Below are positions 26,143 to 35,003 of a stretch of DNA of 64,000 bases, piece by piece. Each line of letters begins with the position of its first letter. The stretch's first letter is position 1. The notes beneath the pieces were generated by a model. That model had not been told where the DNA came from and did not search any database. It worked only from the letters and a program-made list of their open reading frames with translations. Both the position numbers and the translations under genes were made by a program. The stretch lies in NCBI GenBank assembly GCA_013122435.1, contig WYDT01000014.1, forward strand, positions 1 through 64,000, read 5' to 3'. The DNA comes from Chloroflexi bacterium AL-N1. Its GTDB lineage: Bacteria > Chloroflexota > Chloroflexia > Chloroflexales > Roseiflexaceae.

Positions 26143-27273
26143 CTATTGTCCATCTTTCGTCACTACCGAACGCGCTGACTCTGGTCGGGCCTGTGCGAGG
26201 CGTTGTTCGACGAGTTGTTGCGCTGCCGCTATACTCGTAATCCCTTGAGTCTCTGCCAGTTCAAGCACCTGCCGTACCGTCCCACCAATGCGCTGCACAT
26301 GGGCTGTGGCCTGCTCAGGCGACCAGCCGAGCGCCTCGACACCGACGATATACATCGCCCCACCACTGTTCAGCACAAAATCAGGAACATAGACAATCCC
26401 ACGCTGGTGCAGGTACGCGGCAGACTCCGAGGTGGCAAGCTGGTTGTTGGCAGCGCCTGCAATAATGCGACAGCGTAATCGGTCAATGTTGGTGGTGTTG
26501 AATACCCCACCGAGCGCACAGGGGGCCAACACGTCACAGGGGGTATCAAGGACATCATCGGGTGGCACAAAGGTCAGTCCCGCGTCGCGCAGGTCTTGAA
26601 CGACGCGAGGATCGATATCGCTGAACAATACTTCGGCACCTGCCACGCGGAGTCGTGCAATCAGTTCCTGTCCAACGCTACCTACCCCCTGCACCAATAC
26701 CTTTCGTCCTCGCAATGTTGGGTCGCCAAACACATGCGCTACCACCGCCTCGATACCGCACAACACGCCGAGGGCTGTTGGTGATGCGGAACTGCCTGCG
26801 CCCCCACCTTCGGTAGTGCGGGCAAATACATAGGGGGCACCCGTTGTGGCGATAATGTCCATATCTTTAGGCCCGGTTCCAACGTCTGGCCCGGTTACGT
26901 AGAGTCCACGCAACTGGTGTACACATGCGCCAAAACGCTGTAACAATTCTGTCCGCCCTGATTGGTCCCAATTTTCAGGCAACGCGATCACGGCTTTGCC
27001 GCCACCGAGCGGGAAATTGGCCACAGCGAATTTGTCAGTCATACTGCGTGCGAGTTTGCATGCATCATCAATGGCTGCTACCAGCGATGGGTATGCTTGC
27101 ATGCGTGTGCCGCCCCCACTTGGACCAAGCCGTGTCGAGTGAATCGCAATCACAAACCAGGCGCCACTTGGTGCGTCGTAATGTGTAACCAAGAGTTCGC
27201 CGCCCCAATGGATGAGCGTTGCTTCCAGAGTATGAGATTGCATCAGCATCTGCTCCCAACGAAGTTTGTTCAT
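26143..27273 (-). CDS. Leucine dehydrogenase-like amino-acid dehydrogenase (Glu/Leu/Phe/Val family)
   Basis: A 376-residue cytosolic enzyme. Family features are GGTRMQAY, MTDKFAVANFPLGGGKAVI (Lys81 and Lys93, corresponding to substrate-binding and catalytic lysines), TGPDVGTGPKDMDII (catalytic Asp) and the NAD-binding VQGVGSVGQ. Family knowledge: reversible oxidative deamination of branched-chain amino acids to 2-oxo acids and ammonium with NAD+. Length matches leucine and valine dehydrogenases (about 360-370) and not GDH (over 410). The exact substrate (Leu, Val or Phe) cannot be fixed from sequence alone. It stands alone, convergent with the preceding methyltransferase. Confidence 0.9.
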   Translation of the reverse strand: MNKLRWEQMLMQSHTLEATLIHWGGELLVTHYDAPSGAWFVIAIHSTRLGPSGGGTRMQAYPSLVAAIDDACKLARSMTDKFAVANFPLGGGKAVIALPENWDQSGRTELLQRFGACVHQLRGLYVTGPDVGTGPKDMDIIATTGAPYVFARTTEGGGAGSSASPTALGVLCGIEAVVAHVFGDPTLRGRKVLVQGVGSVGQELIARLRVAGAEVLFSDIDPRVVQDLRDAGLTFVPPDDVLDTPCDVLAPCALGGVFNTTNIDRLRCRIIAGAANNQLATSESAAYLHQRGIVYVPDFVLNSGGAMYIVGVEALGWSPEQATAHVQRIGGTVRQVLELAETQGITSIAAAQQLVEQRLAQARPESARSVVTKDGQ

Positions 27274-27374
27274 GTGTGATGCTACTATAGCAGATAAGGA
27301 TACAATTGTCTTGAATGCTTGTTCTGTTGTTAGCTAGTGAGAGTCTTTTGACGCCTGTAGTAAACAGGTTCCTA

Positions 27375-28202
27375 CTAAGAATGTATGGGAGCGCCACACA
27401 TATTGCAGAATTTCGCTTGTTGGTTGGTTGCGCTACCACATCGGTGACAAAATCGATGTTGTCGGTGTGGGGACAGATTTTGAGCAGGAGCTGGCAATGA
27501 AGCATTCTTTTTTGAAATGTCGGGATGGTCTATCTTGGGTTGTGATGGATCTGGACTGGCCTGTCCGTTAGCCAGCATGGGGCGTATCTCTCTGGTAAGT
27601 ATATCGACACGGTAACGTGCCTGTGTTTTCACGTGTAATATGGGTAATCTGACCTGTGCAAGAATCTCATTAACAAAAGCATCACGTTTTTGCCGATCTT
27701 GTCGCCTGTGAGATGAATCGTCAAGTTCAATGACCAGAAGCGGTACTGTGCTCTGCGTATCACAGAGGACAAAATCGACACATTTGGCCTGAATGCGATT
27801 AAAGTATTGATATTGGCGTTTATAACGACCTGTGACTTGAACGAGATTGGCAAGTCGTACCTGCGGACAGATCATTAGGTCGTCTGGAACTGCATCTTGT
27901 AAAACATGAAAGAATCTTTGTTCAGCTTTAGTGAGTAGATGCGGAATTCGTACATATGGTGTACTTGTAACTGCTGGGGTTGGTGTTGCAACAGGATGTC
28001 TGGGCTTTGCCGGATATCGTGATATCGTTGTCTCAGCAACGGAATATCCCTTTGCAACAGGATGTCTGGGCTTTACTGGATGTTGGGGCGATACTTTTGA
28101 GCGTTTGGTAAATACGAGAATAAGCAGTCCGATAAACATAAACCCGAGTGTGGTCACAACCATCAACAGTATCCCAAATGTTTGAGTGAATATTGTACTC
28201 AT
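27375..28202 (-). CDS. Membrane-anchored DUF2726 protein with C-terminal zinc ribbon
   Basis: A 275-residue protein. A single TM helix (about 8-31) is followed by a linker in which KPRHPVA occurs twice, a DUF2726 domain (about 85-205: LLTKAEQRFFHVLQ, KCVDFVLCD, LLVIELDDSSHRRQDRQKRD), and a C-terminal zinc ribbon with two CxxC pairs (FCHRCGS, FCNMCGA). Family knowledge: DUF2726 is related to restriction-endonuclease-like folds and carries conserved D/E residues; its function is unsettled. The linker repeat corresponds to a 23-bp DNA repeat at 27986-28008 and 28052-28074. It is monocistronic by spacing. The possible nuclease activity is inference. Confidence 0.82.
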   Translation of the reverse strand: MSTIFTQTFGILLMVVTTLGFMFIGLLILVFTKRSKVSPQHPVKPRHPVAKGYSVAETTISRYPAKPRHPVATPTPAVTSTPYVRIPHLLTKAEQRFFHVLQDAVPDDLMICPQVRLANLVQVTGRYKRQYQYFNRIQAKCVDFVLCDTQSTVPLLVIELDDSSHRRQDRQKRDAFVNEILAQVRLPILHVKTQARYRVDILTREIRPMLANGQASPDPSQPKIDHPDISKKNASLPAPAQNLSPHRQHRFCHRCGSATNQQAKFCNMCGAPIHS

Positions 28203-28395
28203 AGTATGTCAGATGCATCCTTACCTTGTTCCAGATACATATATCCATACTATACCAATTGGTGCGTATCGTTTCGATCACTTTATATTGCAGATCATCT
28301 ATGCAAAGCTCTTCTGTTTTACCTTGGATAGTAGCATATGAGCAGAGCAGTTTTTGAGTACTCCAAACGCATCAACGTTTGAAGGTTTCATTGTT

Positions 28396-28665
28396 TCAAC
28401 GCTCACGATTGCGGATGGCATTATGGCGAAGAACACTCAAAATGCTTCTCGCAGAGAGGATACTTAACTGACTTGCCACGCTAAATAACCCTAAAATGCT
28501 ACCGGCGCTGCCGATGCTCAGAATGCTGCCAGCACTGCCAATGCTCAAAATACTCCCGGCACTACCGATGCTCAGAATACTGCCCACACTGCCGATACTC
28601 AGGATGCTCCAACGACTCCCGCGACTCAGGATACTTTGTGTTGATGTCTTATGTGTTTCGCTCAT
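28396..28665 (-). CDS. Small nonapeptide-repeat protein (SILSIGSAG units)
   Basis: An 89-residue protein of unknown function. After a polar leader (MSETHKTSTQ) it consists of eight consecutive nine-residue units: SILSRGSRW, SILSIGSVG, three copies of SILSIGSAG, then SILGLFSVA, SQLSILSAR and SILSVLRHN, ending in a basic tail. The DNA shows a matching 27-bp period. The regular I/L/I spacing with small residues would suit a narrow beta-solenoid or a fibre-forming strand. GAGAG upstream of the ATG serves as SD. It is divergent from the ArsR-like gene, with overlapping promoters. Similar small Ser/Ile/Gly repeat proteins exist in actinobacteria as far as I recall, but I cannot verify this. Confidence 0.72.
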   Translation of the reverse strand: MSETHKTSTQSILSRGSRWSILSIGSVGSILSIGSAGSILSIGSAGSILSIGSAGSILGLFSVASQLSILSARSILSVLRHNAIRNRER

Positions 28666-28706
28666 TAGTACTCTCTATCTGTGATTCAATTTCGATATCT
28701 TGAGCA

Positions 28707-28786
28707 ATTATACCGCAAGTCTTGACAAATACAGGCTTGTAACTGTATTATTTGAAATAATTCAAATCGAAAAAATGGATTCAAAT
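28707..28786. promoter_or_regulatory. Overlapping divergent promoters and candidate operator
   Basis: On the plus strand TTGACA (28722-28727) and TATTAT (28746-28751) are 18 bp apart. On the minus strand a TATAAT is read at 28712-28707 for the nonapeptide-repeat gene. ATTTGAA-ataa-TTCAAAT (28750-28767) is a perfect inverted repeat across the plus -10/start region, and another ATTCAAAT half-site (28779-28786) overlaps the ArsR start codon. This is a likely autoregulatory operator. Confidence 0.68.
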
Positions 28787-29381
28787 GGATGAAGCACATC
28801 AGATATTAGAGGATATGGTGTTGCAGGATGTTGAGACGATCAAAGTCTTTGCTGATGAACGACGCCTGCAAATCGTACAACTCATGCAACAACCTGCGAC
28901 GGTTAAGGATGTCTCTGCCGCGCTCCAGATACCAGCGTCAAAACTGTACTACCACGTCAATATGCTGCATGAGCACGGTTTGATTCGCGTCGTTCAGCAC
29001 AATATCGAGAGCGGTATTGTAGAAAAGGTCTATCAGGTTGCGGCGCGTCAGTTTAAGCTGCAAAACCCTATGTTGATGGGAGATGCCGTACCAGGTGAGG
29101 CGAAAGGTGCGCTGTTTGCCTCAATGCTTGATGAGACCAGCGCCACACTACGCAGGGCTTTGCGCGAAGGTATACAGGACAGTCAGACTCCGCCACGCTA
29201 CCCATTTGTCACGAAAAAGGCCATGCGCTTGAACGAAGAACAGTTGACTGCTTTCCACCAGAAGTTAGCTGCGCTCATGCAGGAAACAACTGCGCTTGCT
29301 GAAGCCAACGCTGACACATCAGATCCTGCTTATGAACTTACTGTTGTCTTTACTCAGAACGATCAACAGAACTCGCAATAA
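28785..29381 (+). CDS. ArsR-like winged-helix transcriptional regulator
   Basis: A 198-residue DNA-binding protein. The winged HTH occupies about residues 15-95: VFADERRLQIVQLMQQPATVKDVSAALQIP (helices 1-3) and SKLYYHVNMLHEHGLIRVV (recognition helix and wing). No cysteine metal site is visible, so a metal-sensing role is not supported. The C-terminal half (about 100-198) is helical and may bind an effector or dimerise. No clear SD precedes the ATG and the leader would be about 25 nt. A palindrome at its promoter suggests autorepression. The nucleotidyltransferase gene follows after 17 bp, presumably in the same operon. Confidence 0.85.
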   Translation: MDEAHQILEDMVLQDVETIKVFADERRLQIVQLMQQPATVKDVSAALQIPASKLYYHVNMLHEHGLIRVVQHNIESGIVEKVYQVAARQFKLQNPMLMGDAVPGEAKGALFASMLDETSATLRRALREGIQDSQTPPRYPFVTKKAMRLNEEQLTAFHQKLAALMQETTALAEANADTSDPAYELTVVFTQNDQQNSQ

Positions 29382-29398
29382 TAACGAAAAGAGGGACT

Positions 29399-30277
29399 AT
29401 GTCTGAGCAACAGAGGTTAATGGCTTTAGCGCAGCGGGTAGCTACTGAACACATGCAGGATCCCAATCTGGAGGCGATCCTCCTTACCGGATCGGTGGTC
29501 TATGGTCAGGTGGATGATGTATCTGATATTGATATGACGCTGTACTATGCCGATCTGCCCTCGCCAGCAATGTTTGAAGCCATACAACAGAAAGCGCTCG
29601 GTTCGGGTGGCGGCATTTATGGCTATGATCCACAAGAGGGGTTGGCGTGTTATCGTTTTGTTGAAGGGATAAAAGTCGACACCGGGCATCAAACGACCGC
29701 GAGTTTAACCGAGATGCTACAGAAGTTTGTGGCCAAACCTGATCTCGACAATGATACCCATCACATCATTATGAGTGGTGTGCAGCGAGGCATGGCACTG
29801 TACGGCGATGCAATTATTCATGGCTGGCAAAACCAGCTTGCCGGGATTGCACCGGATTTCTTCAGACAACTGGTCGAAACGAATCTACGTTTTGCGCCAC
29901 GCGCCGTGCTGCAGGAGATGGGGGTTGAGCGTCGGGATTACTGGCTGGTGAATGAGCTTATACTTGAAGCACAGCAACGCATTCTCAAAGTAATCTGCGG
30001 ACTCAACCGACGCATTCCACCGGGGAAAATCAAAGGCATGGATGTATCGCTCGCAACATGTGCGATTGTCCCGTCCAACGTAACAGAGCGGTTGCGTGAG
30101 GTATGGATGTTGCCACCGACAGAGGCAGTAGCAGCGCTCATCGATCTTGAACAGGATCTACTAGATCTGGTTGATATCCACTTACCGCAGATCGACACGC
30201 AATCGGAGCGACAACGGCTAGATCTTCCATTACGTAAGCAGGTATATTCCGTTATGTCGGCACGGGCGTTCAATTGA
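29399..30277 (+). CDS. Nucleotidyltransferase-fold protein (NT_Pol-beta-like)
   Basis: A 292-residue protein. The N-terminal domain carries the signature LLTGSVVYGQVDDVSDIDM: GS at 31-32 and the metal-binding pair Asp43/Asp45, as in aminoglycoside and antitoxin-type nucleotidyltransferases. The C-terminal 150 residues are helical (about 150-280) and may form a substrate-binding cap. Family knowledge: members transfer nucleotidyl groups to drugs, proteins or RNA; the substrate here is unknown. It is co-transcribed with the upstream regulator and has a GAGGGA SD. The last residues (MSARAFN) and the stop lie inside a 36-bp palindrome, so the C-terminus may have been set by repeat insertion. Confidence 0.82.
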   Translation: MSEQQRLMALAQRVATEHMQDPNLEAILLTGSVVYGQVDDVSDIDMTLYYADLPSPAMFEAIQQKALGSGGGIYGYDPQEGLACYRFVEGIKVDTGHQTTASLTEMLQKFVAKPDLDNDTHHIIMSGVQRGMALYGDAIIHGWQNQLAGIAPDFFRQLVETNLRFAPRAVLQEMGVERRDYWLVNELILEAQQRILKVICGLNRRIPPGKIKGMDVSLATCAIVPSNVTERLREVWMLPPTEAVAALIDLEQDLLDLVDIHLPQIDTQSERQRLDLPLRKQVYSVMSARAFN

Positions 30278-30291
30278 ACGCCCGTGCCGAC
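30256..30291. repeat. 36-bp perfect palindrome (element family member 1)
   Basis: Eighteen bases on each side, centred on TTCAATTGAA, with the arm reading GTCGGCACGGGCGTTCAA. It spans the stop codon of the nucleotidyltransferase gene and lies 16 bp from the end of the convergent permease gene, so it could serve as a two-way terminator. Related copies: 34382-34411 and 35004-35031. Confidence 0.92.
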
Positions 30292-30306
30292 GAACCTGGC
30301 GGATGA

Positions 30307-31140
30307 TTACCCTTTTAATGCACCCGCCATCAAACCGCGGATAAAGAAACGACCAAGGAAGATATAGACCAATAATGTGGGCAGTGCAGCGAGAAACGAT
30401 CCAGCCATTTGTACATTCCATGCAATAATCTGACTTCCAGCCATATTATTCAAGGCCACCGTAACAGGCCATGTTTGTGAATCGGTTAGCACAACCGCGA
30501 AGAGGAAATCATTCCACGCTGAGGTAAATTGCCAGATCAACACCACCACAAATGCTGGTGGAGAAAGTGGCAGGACAATACTACGGTAAATCTGGAGCAT
30601 CCCCGCCCCATCGATATGGGCTGACTCCAGCACTTCCCTGGGAAGGGTAGCGTAGTAATTACGAAACGTGAGTGTCGTAATGGGAATGCCATAGATGATA
30701 TGCGTTAGAATGAGTCCTGGTAAGGTGCCATACAGATTGACAGTACGCATAAATTCGACCAGCGGAATGAGGATGCTTTGATACGGAATAAACATCCCAA
30801 AAAGAAGGACTGGAAAGATGATATCAGCGCCGGGAAACTTCCATTTAGCCAGAATGAAGCCATTGATTGAACCCACGAATGACGAGAGAATGGCTGCAGG
30901 AATAACGAGCATAAAGCTGTTGGTGAGATTGGGCGCCAGTGTTCCAAAAGCGGCTACAAAATTGTCTACGTGAAAGCCTGATGGGAGATTCCACATGGTC
31001 TGTAGATCAACTTCTTCAAAGCTTTTGAAGCCTGTTACCAGCATGATGTAGAGTGGAATGAGATAAAACGCTGTCATAACGGCCAGTGGAATATACAGCC
31101 ACATTGATGTATTGAGTTGTAACCGACTTCTGCCGTTCAT
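30307..31140 (-). CDS. Sugar ABC transporter permease (MalG-like)
   Basis: A 277-residue inner-membrane protein with six predicted TM helices. The EAA loop, which docks to the ATPase, is ESAHIDGAGMLQIYRSIVLPL near residues 187-207. The N-terminus and length match CUT1-family MalG-type permeases. It overlaps the upstream permease gene by 4 bp (ATGA). The operon order on this strand is binding protein, MalF-like, MalG-like; no ATPase gene is present, so a shared MsiK-type ATPase encoded elsewhere is probable. This is the only one of the three genes that is intact. Confidence 0.9.
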   Translation of the reverse strand: MNGRSRLQLNTSMWLYIPLAVMTAFYLIPLYIMLVTGFKSFEEVDLQTMWNLPSGFHVDNFVAAFGTLAPNLTNSFMLVIPAAILSSFVGSINGFILAKWKFPGADIIFPVLLFGMFIPYQSILIPLVEFMRTVNLYGTLPGLILTHIIYGIPITTLTFRNYYATLPREVLESAHIDGAGMLQIYRSIVLPLSPPAFVVVLIWQFTSAWNDFLFAVVLTDSQTWPVTVALNNMAGSQIIAWNVQMAGSFLAALPTLLVYIFLGRFFIRGLMAGALKG

Positions 31141-32023
31141 ACTTCGGTCTCCTGTCTAAGATTGTAGTAAAGATATGGGATGATCAGAACGGCGACACTC
31201 AACAGTAGAAAAATACTGATGGCTGCACCACGCGAAAAGAAAAGGCCATCAAAGGAAGTGGACCACATATAAATGGCAGGAACATCCAGCGCTACCTGTC
31301 TGCCCGCTATGGCGATGATTAAGTCGAACACTTTGAGCGATATATGTCCGAGGACAATCAAGGCACTAAGTGTAATAGGCCGCAATAATGGTAATATGAT
31401 ATGGCGGTAGATTTGAAACTCGCTGGCGCCATCCACCCGTGCGGCTTCACGCAACTCAATCGGTATGGAGCTTAATCCACCAAGGTAGAGCGCCATCGTG
31501 TACCCTGACATTTGCCAGATAGCCGGTATGGCAATAAACGCCATACCCCATGTGGGTGTGGTGTGCCATTGGTTGATGAGAAAATCAAGACCGACGGAGT
31601 CAAAGAGGAGATTGAGTCCACTGGTGCGGTCGCCTGCAGCAGGATTCATCAGCCAGCGCCAGACCACACCGGTCACGATCAGTGAAATAGCCATTGGGAA
31701 GAGGAAGAGATTGCGAAAGAGGTGATGGCCGTACATGCGGCGGTCAAGAATGAGCGCAGTGCCCAACCCAATAATCAGGCACCACCAACAAAGAGTGTGG
31801 TAAAGATAATCGTGTTGCGTATGCCAATATGAAAACGTGCATCTGAGAGCAGATTGATATAGTTTTGAAACCCAACCCATTCATAATTTGGTATAAGTCC
31901 TTGCCAGTCGCTTAGCGATACACGTACAGACCATAGGATAAACCCGTAGACAAAAATCGCAACAGCTATAATGGATGGGGAAATAAGCACAATCGATAGC
32001 AGCTTGTCTGATCGGCGATGCAT
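31137..32023 (-). pseudogene. Sugar ABC transporter permease (MalF-like), frameshifted
   Basis: The first 80 residues (MHRRSDKLLSIVLISPS...NTIIFTTLFVGG) are in one frame and the rest (LIIGLGTALILDRRMYG...to the stop) in another. The break is near 31780, where 'gcctg' would restore the frame if read as 'gccctg'. The joined protein of about 295 residues would have six TM helices and an EAA motif (REAARVDGASEFQIYRHIILPLL), as expected for the CUT1 family. One missing C fits either a decayed gene or a sequencing error. Confidence 0.85.
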
Positions 32024-32072
32024 AAGGGTGCGCTACTCTTTCATAGTATAAGAATTGATGTAGGAGAGTAGA

Positions 32073-32101
32073 TGGGGATGGACAGATCTTATCCATCCCC
32101 A
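32073..32101 (-). terminator. Intercistronic hairpin between binding-protein and permease genes
   Basis: TGGGGATGG (32073-32081) pairs with CCATCCCCA (32093-32101) in a perfect 9-bp stem. On the transcribed strand it directly follows the binding-protein stop. Such hairpins often stabilise the upstream message or attenuate the downstream permease genes. Confidence 0.72.
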
Positions 32102-32109
32102 CAGAGTCA

Positions 32110-33448
32110 TTATCCGCAGGGGCCAGAACTTTGGCAGGCAGTAGTGAGCCCGGATTGTAGTGTTGGGATGTCTCCACCAGCCGAGTAGAGCCCAAGTGCT
32201 GTGTCGATCTCCGATTTCCATGCATCGTTGGCAACTACGCCGTGGGCAAGGCTGCCTACAACCATGTTGCTATTCCAGTCATCCATTGCTGATAGAAGGT
32301 ACTCGCCGTACAGGCTGCGATCGGCATCGCTGCGGGCTGGGATTGAGCCTTTCACGGGGTTGAACGCATCCTGCCCTTCCTTAGAACCGGCTACGGTGAG
32401 CCAGGCAATTGATGCTTCACGGTCGGGGGCATTGGCAGCGAGAACGAAGCTATCGGATAAGAACTGGAAGGTACCTTCGGTATCAGGCACGGGTGTCCAT
32501 CCGTATCCTGTTTGTGGCTCAAAACCGATCTCGCGGAAATAGCCTTCGGCCCAGTCGCCCATAATGTTGAAGGCAGCATCGCCATTGACGACTAACTGAG
32601 CAGCATCCTGCCAGGTGAGGGCGCTTGCGTCGCTGTTAGTGTATCCCAGTACTTGCTCAAAGGTTTCTAAAGCAGTGGTGACTTCCGGGCTGGACCAGTC
32701 GCCGCTACCGTCCCACAATGCATTGTAGGTATCTGGTCCCAGCGAAGCCAGCAGAATGGTTTCCATCAAGTGCATAACGGTCCACTGCTCGCCAAGTGCC
32801 AGTGGTGCGTCTATACCATTGACCTGGAGGGTATCCATTGCGGTAAACCATTCATCCATGGTTGTGGGGGCTTCAAGTCCATTCTCTTCGAGGATGGTGG
32901 GGTTATACCAGAGCACATTTGAACGGTGAATGTTTACCGGTACGGAATAGATGTTGTCGCCTTCAGAGATAAGGGGGATTAGCGTTTCTGGCATAACTTC
33001 GAGCCAGCCATTTTCTTCATACAAGAAGTTGAGTGTTTCAATCTGATCGGCAGCCACGTAGGTACCGATCAACTCTTGTCCGGCGTGCCCCTGCCAGCTA
33101 TCGGGGGGCTCATTCGCCTGTAATCGCGTGGTGAGCACAGCGCGGGCATTGGTTCCGGCTCCATCGGCGACGGCTGCATTCACAAACTCAATGTCAGGAT
33201 ATTGAGCATTAAAGACTTCAATCATTGCCTCCAGACCAGCGGGCTTCACCACCATCGGTCCACCACGAGAACACCTCAACCGAGCCATATGTTGTATCTT
33301 TTTGGCCAGCGTCTTCGGCGGTTTCACCAGTATCGCCGACGGGCTCCGCTGGTTCTGCTGATTCCGAATCATCAGTTGGTGCACCACAACTTGCCACGAA
33401 CAATCCAATCAAAATGATGCTCATGAACCAGGACATGCCTCGTGGCAT
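32110..33448 (-). pseudogene. Sugar-binding lipoprotein of ABC transporter, frameshifted
   Basis: The start has an AAAGGAG SD and a lipoprotein signal ending in FVASC (lipobox Cys) before a Ser/Glu/Pro-rich linker. The mature domain reads VEVFSWWTDGGEA in the first frame, then continues as AGLEAMIEVFNAQYPDIEFV in another. The break is at about 33240, where 'gaagcccgctgg' has one C too many. The remainder, with SNVLWYNPTILEENGLEAPTTMDEWF, is a complete CUT1 solute-binding domain. Upstream, an inverted repeat GTGTC-tattg-GACAC (33561-33575) could be an operator; otherwise 33449-33714 shows nothing else. Confidence 0.85.
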
Positions 33449-33714
33449 TTTCAGACTCCTTTTGTCGAATTACCTGAACGGATCAAAAATAAATACGTCT
33501 CACAGTGAGAAGAATTGTGAGAACACGATTTTGTTCAAATACCTGTGCAAAACATACCAGGTGTCTATTGGACACAGTCAAGCAGCCTGTATGATAGTTA
33601 TAACGATGGTTTGGTGTTATTCTTATGGCTCAATGCGGTATTGTACCACTTTCAGAGTTTCTTGGGGCAGGGGAATTGCTTACCGGAGTTAGTTGTTCTG
33701 GATTCTCGCATAAC

Positions 33715-34335
33715 TCAATCCTGGTTGTATGGTTTTGATGATGAGTGGCGATCTTTTTGTCCACTGTGTAGGATAATGTGATTGTAGAGACGATCACCGG
33801 GATGCAGCAGATCGGGTACGCGTTGTCGATATGCTTGATGTGTAGTTCCAAAAGCGTTGGCAAGATGCCGATCACTCCGATAGGGGTGTTGCAGAAAGCT
33901 TATTGCCGTAGGGAACGTTGCGAACCCCAAGAGGTTTCCTGTAAGCATGATCTGATTGATCGTTTTGTGTTATATACGCTGCATACATGGGATGTCGCAC
34001 CACTTGATATGGCCCTGCTTGGATCAATTCATCAGGTAGTTGTTCCTCTTTTTCACGACCATAGTGAGCCCTCAATGTCCATCGTGACCATAAAGCGATG
34101 GTTGAAGCAAGACCAAGAATGATGCCACTGACAAGGCGCAAGGTTGGTTGAAAGGGCGATACAAGCCACCAAATATGGTGGATAACGATGGCACCAGGAC
34201 ACCTGGCCAATATGGAATTGAGAAGGGTACTCTCTTACCAGCACGTGCAGGAAACTTACGTTCCAGTATATGATCTGCATCAAAGAAAGCAATAAAATTG
34301 ATGAGAAATAACCAGTATGACTGTCGCTGGTTCAT
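33715..34335 (-). pseudogene. Isoprenylcysteine methyltransferase (ICMT)-like remnant, multiply frameshifted
   Basis: The ATG at 34335 has an ideal SD (AGGAGGT). Three reading frames must be joined: MNQRQSYWLFLINFIAFFDAD..., then AIVIHHIWWLV...LIQAGPYQVVRHPMYAAY, then IMLTGNLLGFATFPTA...AYRQRVPDLL. The GPYQVVRHPMYAAY motif is the SAM-binding signature of ICMT/PEMT membrane methyltransferases. At least two frameshifts (near 34200 and 33960) and a rewritten end make it a pseudogene. Confidence 0.75.
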
Positions 34336-34381
34336 ATGATATACCTCCTTTTTCATCTCTGTAAGTGATGTTCCCTGAAGC

Positions 34382-34411
34382 AGCAAGGGCTTTCAATTGA
34401 ACATCCTTGCT
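34382..34411. repeat. Imperfect 30-bp palindrome (element family member 2)
   Basis: Arms AGCAAGGGCTTTCAA and TTGAACATCCTTGCT match with three mismatches around the centre TTCAATTGAA. It borders the subtilase remnant on its 3' side, and the remnant's frame reads through it. Confidence 0.82.
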
Positions 34412-34412
34412 G

Positions 34413-35003
34413 TCCAGGTATTGCTTGTTCCACTGTTCTCTCAAGTGGAATAGCAAACAATTCTGACGCACCTTCTACGCCAATAAATACTAATCCATTG
34501 TATGTACCCAGTGCCTTATCTGTGGTATCCCAACTGATCGAAAAGGTTGCTGTACCATCTGCCGGAAGCGAGTCTGGGAGGTTGCTGGCTGTGACAGCGT
34601 TTCCTTGTATAGCATTGATCATCAGGTCGAATCGTACTGTTTCCGTTGGTATACTCCATCCCAATACCGCAATCGTATAGGTGCCATCCTCAGATGCAAT
34701 AATTGAGACCGACTCGTCGCCCGTTGGTGAGGCAGATGAACCAACGAGCTGATCGTCCGGTCCATACACAAAGAGATCAATATCAGTACTGGTGGACAGG
34801 TTATCAGTTGTGACCTCAAGCAGGGCACCGTTGTCAATCTCATTGGATCACCAGGATCATCTTGCTGCGCTGTTTCACGGGTAGTCATAGGCTGACTCAA
34901 CCCGGCGCCGTGGGTCGTCGCACCATCAAACGCAAGCCCGCTGGTGGTATTGACTGCTACAGAGTCGCTGATGCTTTCAGTTACTTCAATAGTGGCTCGT
35001 CTG
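34413..35003 (-). pseudogene. C-terminal fragment of a third subtilase paralogue
   Basis: The two minus-strand frames match the C-terminal 200 residues of the neighbouring subtilases: SGLAFDGATTHGAGLSQP and TTRETAQQDDPGDP in one frame, then EIDNGALLEVTTDNLSTSTD, DDQLVGSSASPTGDESVSI and GTYTIAVLGWSIPTETVRFD in another. A deletion of roughly 25 bp near 34845 shifts the frame. The natural stop is lost. No start, signal or protease domain remains. The fragment is bounded on both sides by palindromes of one family. Confidence 0.85.

Noticed and set aside
28480..28640. 27-bp periodic repeats considered as a CRISPR array
   Set aside because: The units are contiguous without spacers and encode a continuous nonapeptide repeat with a start codon and SD.
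33225..33692. 155-residue plus-strand frame opposite the binding-protein start
   Set aside because: It is antisense to the lipoprotein signal and linker; the opposite strand carries the recognisable gene.
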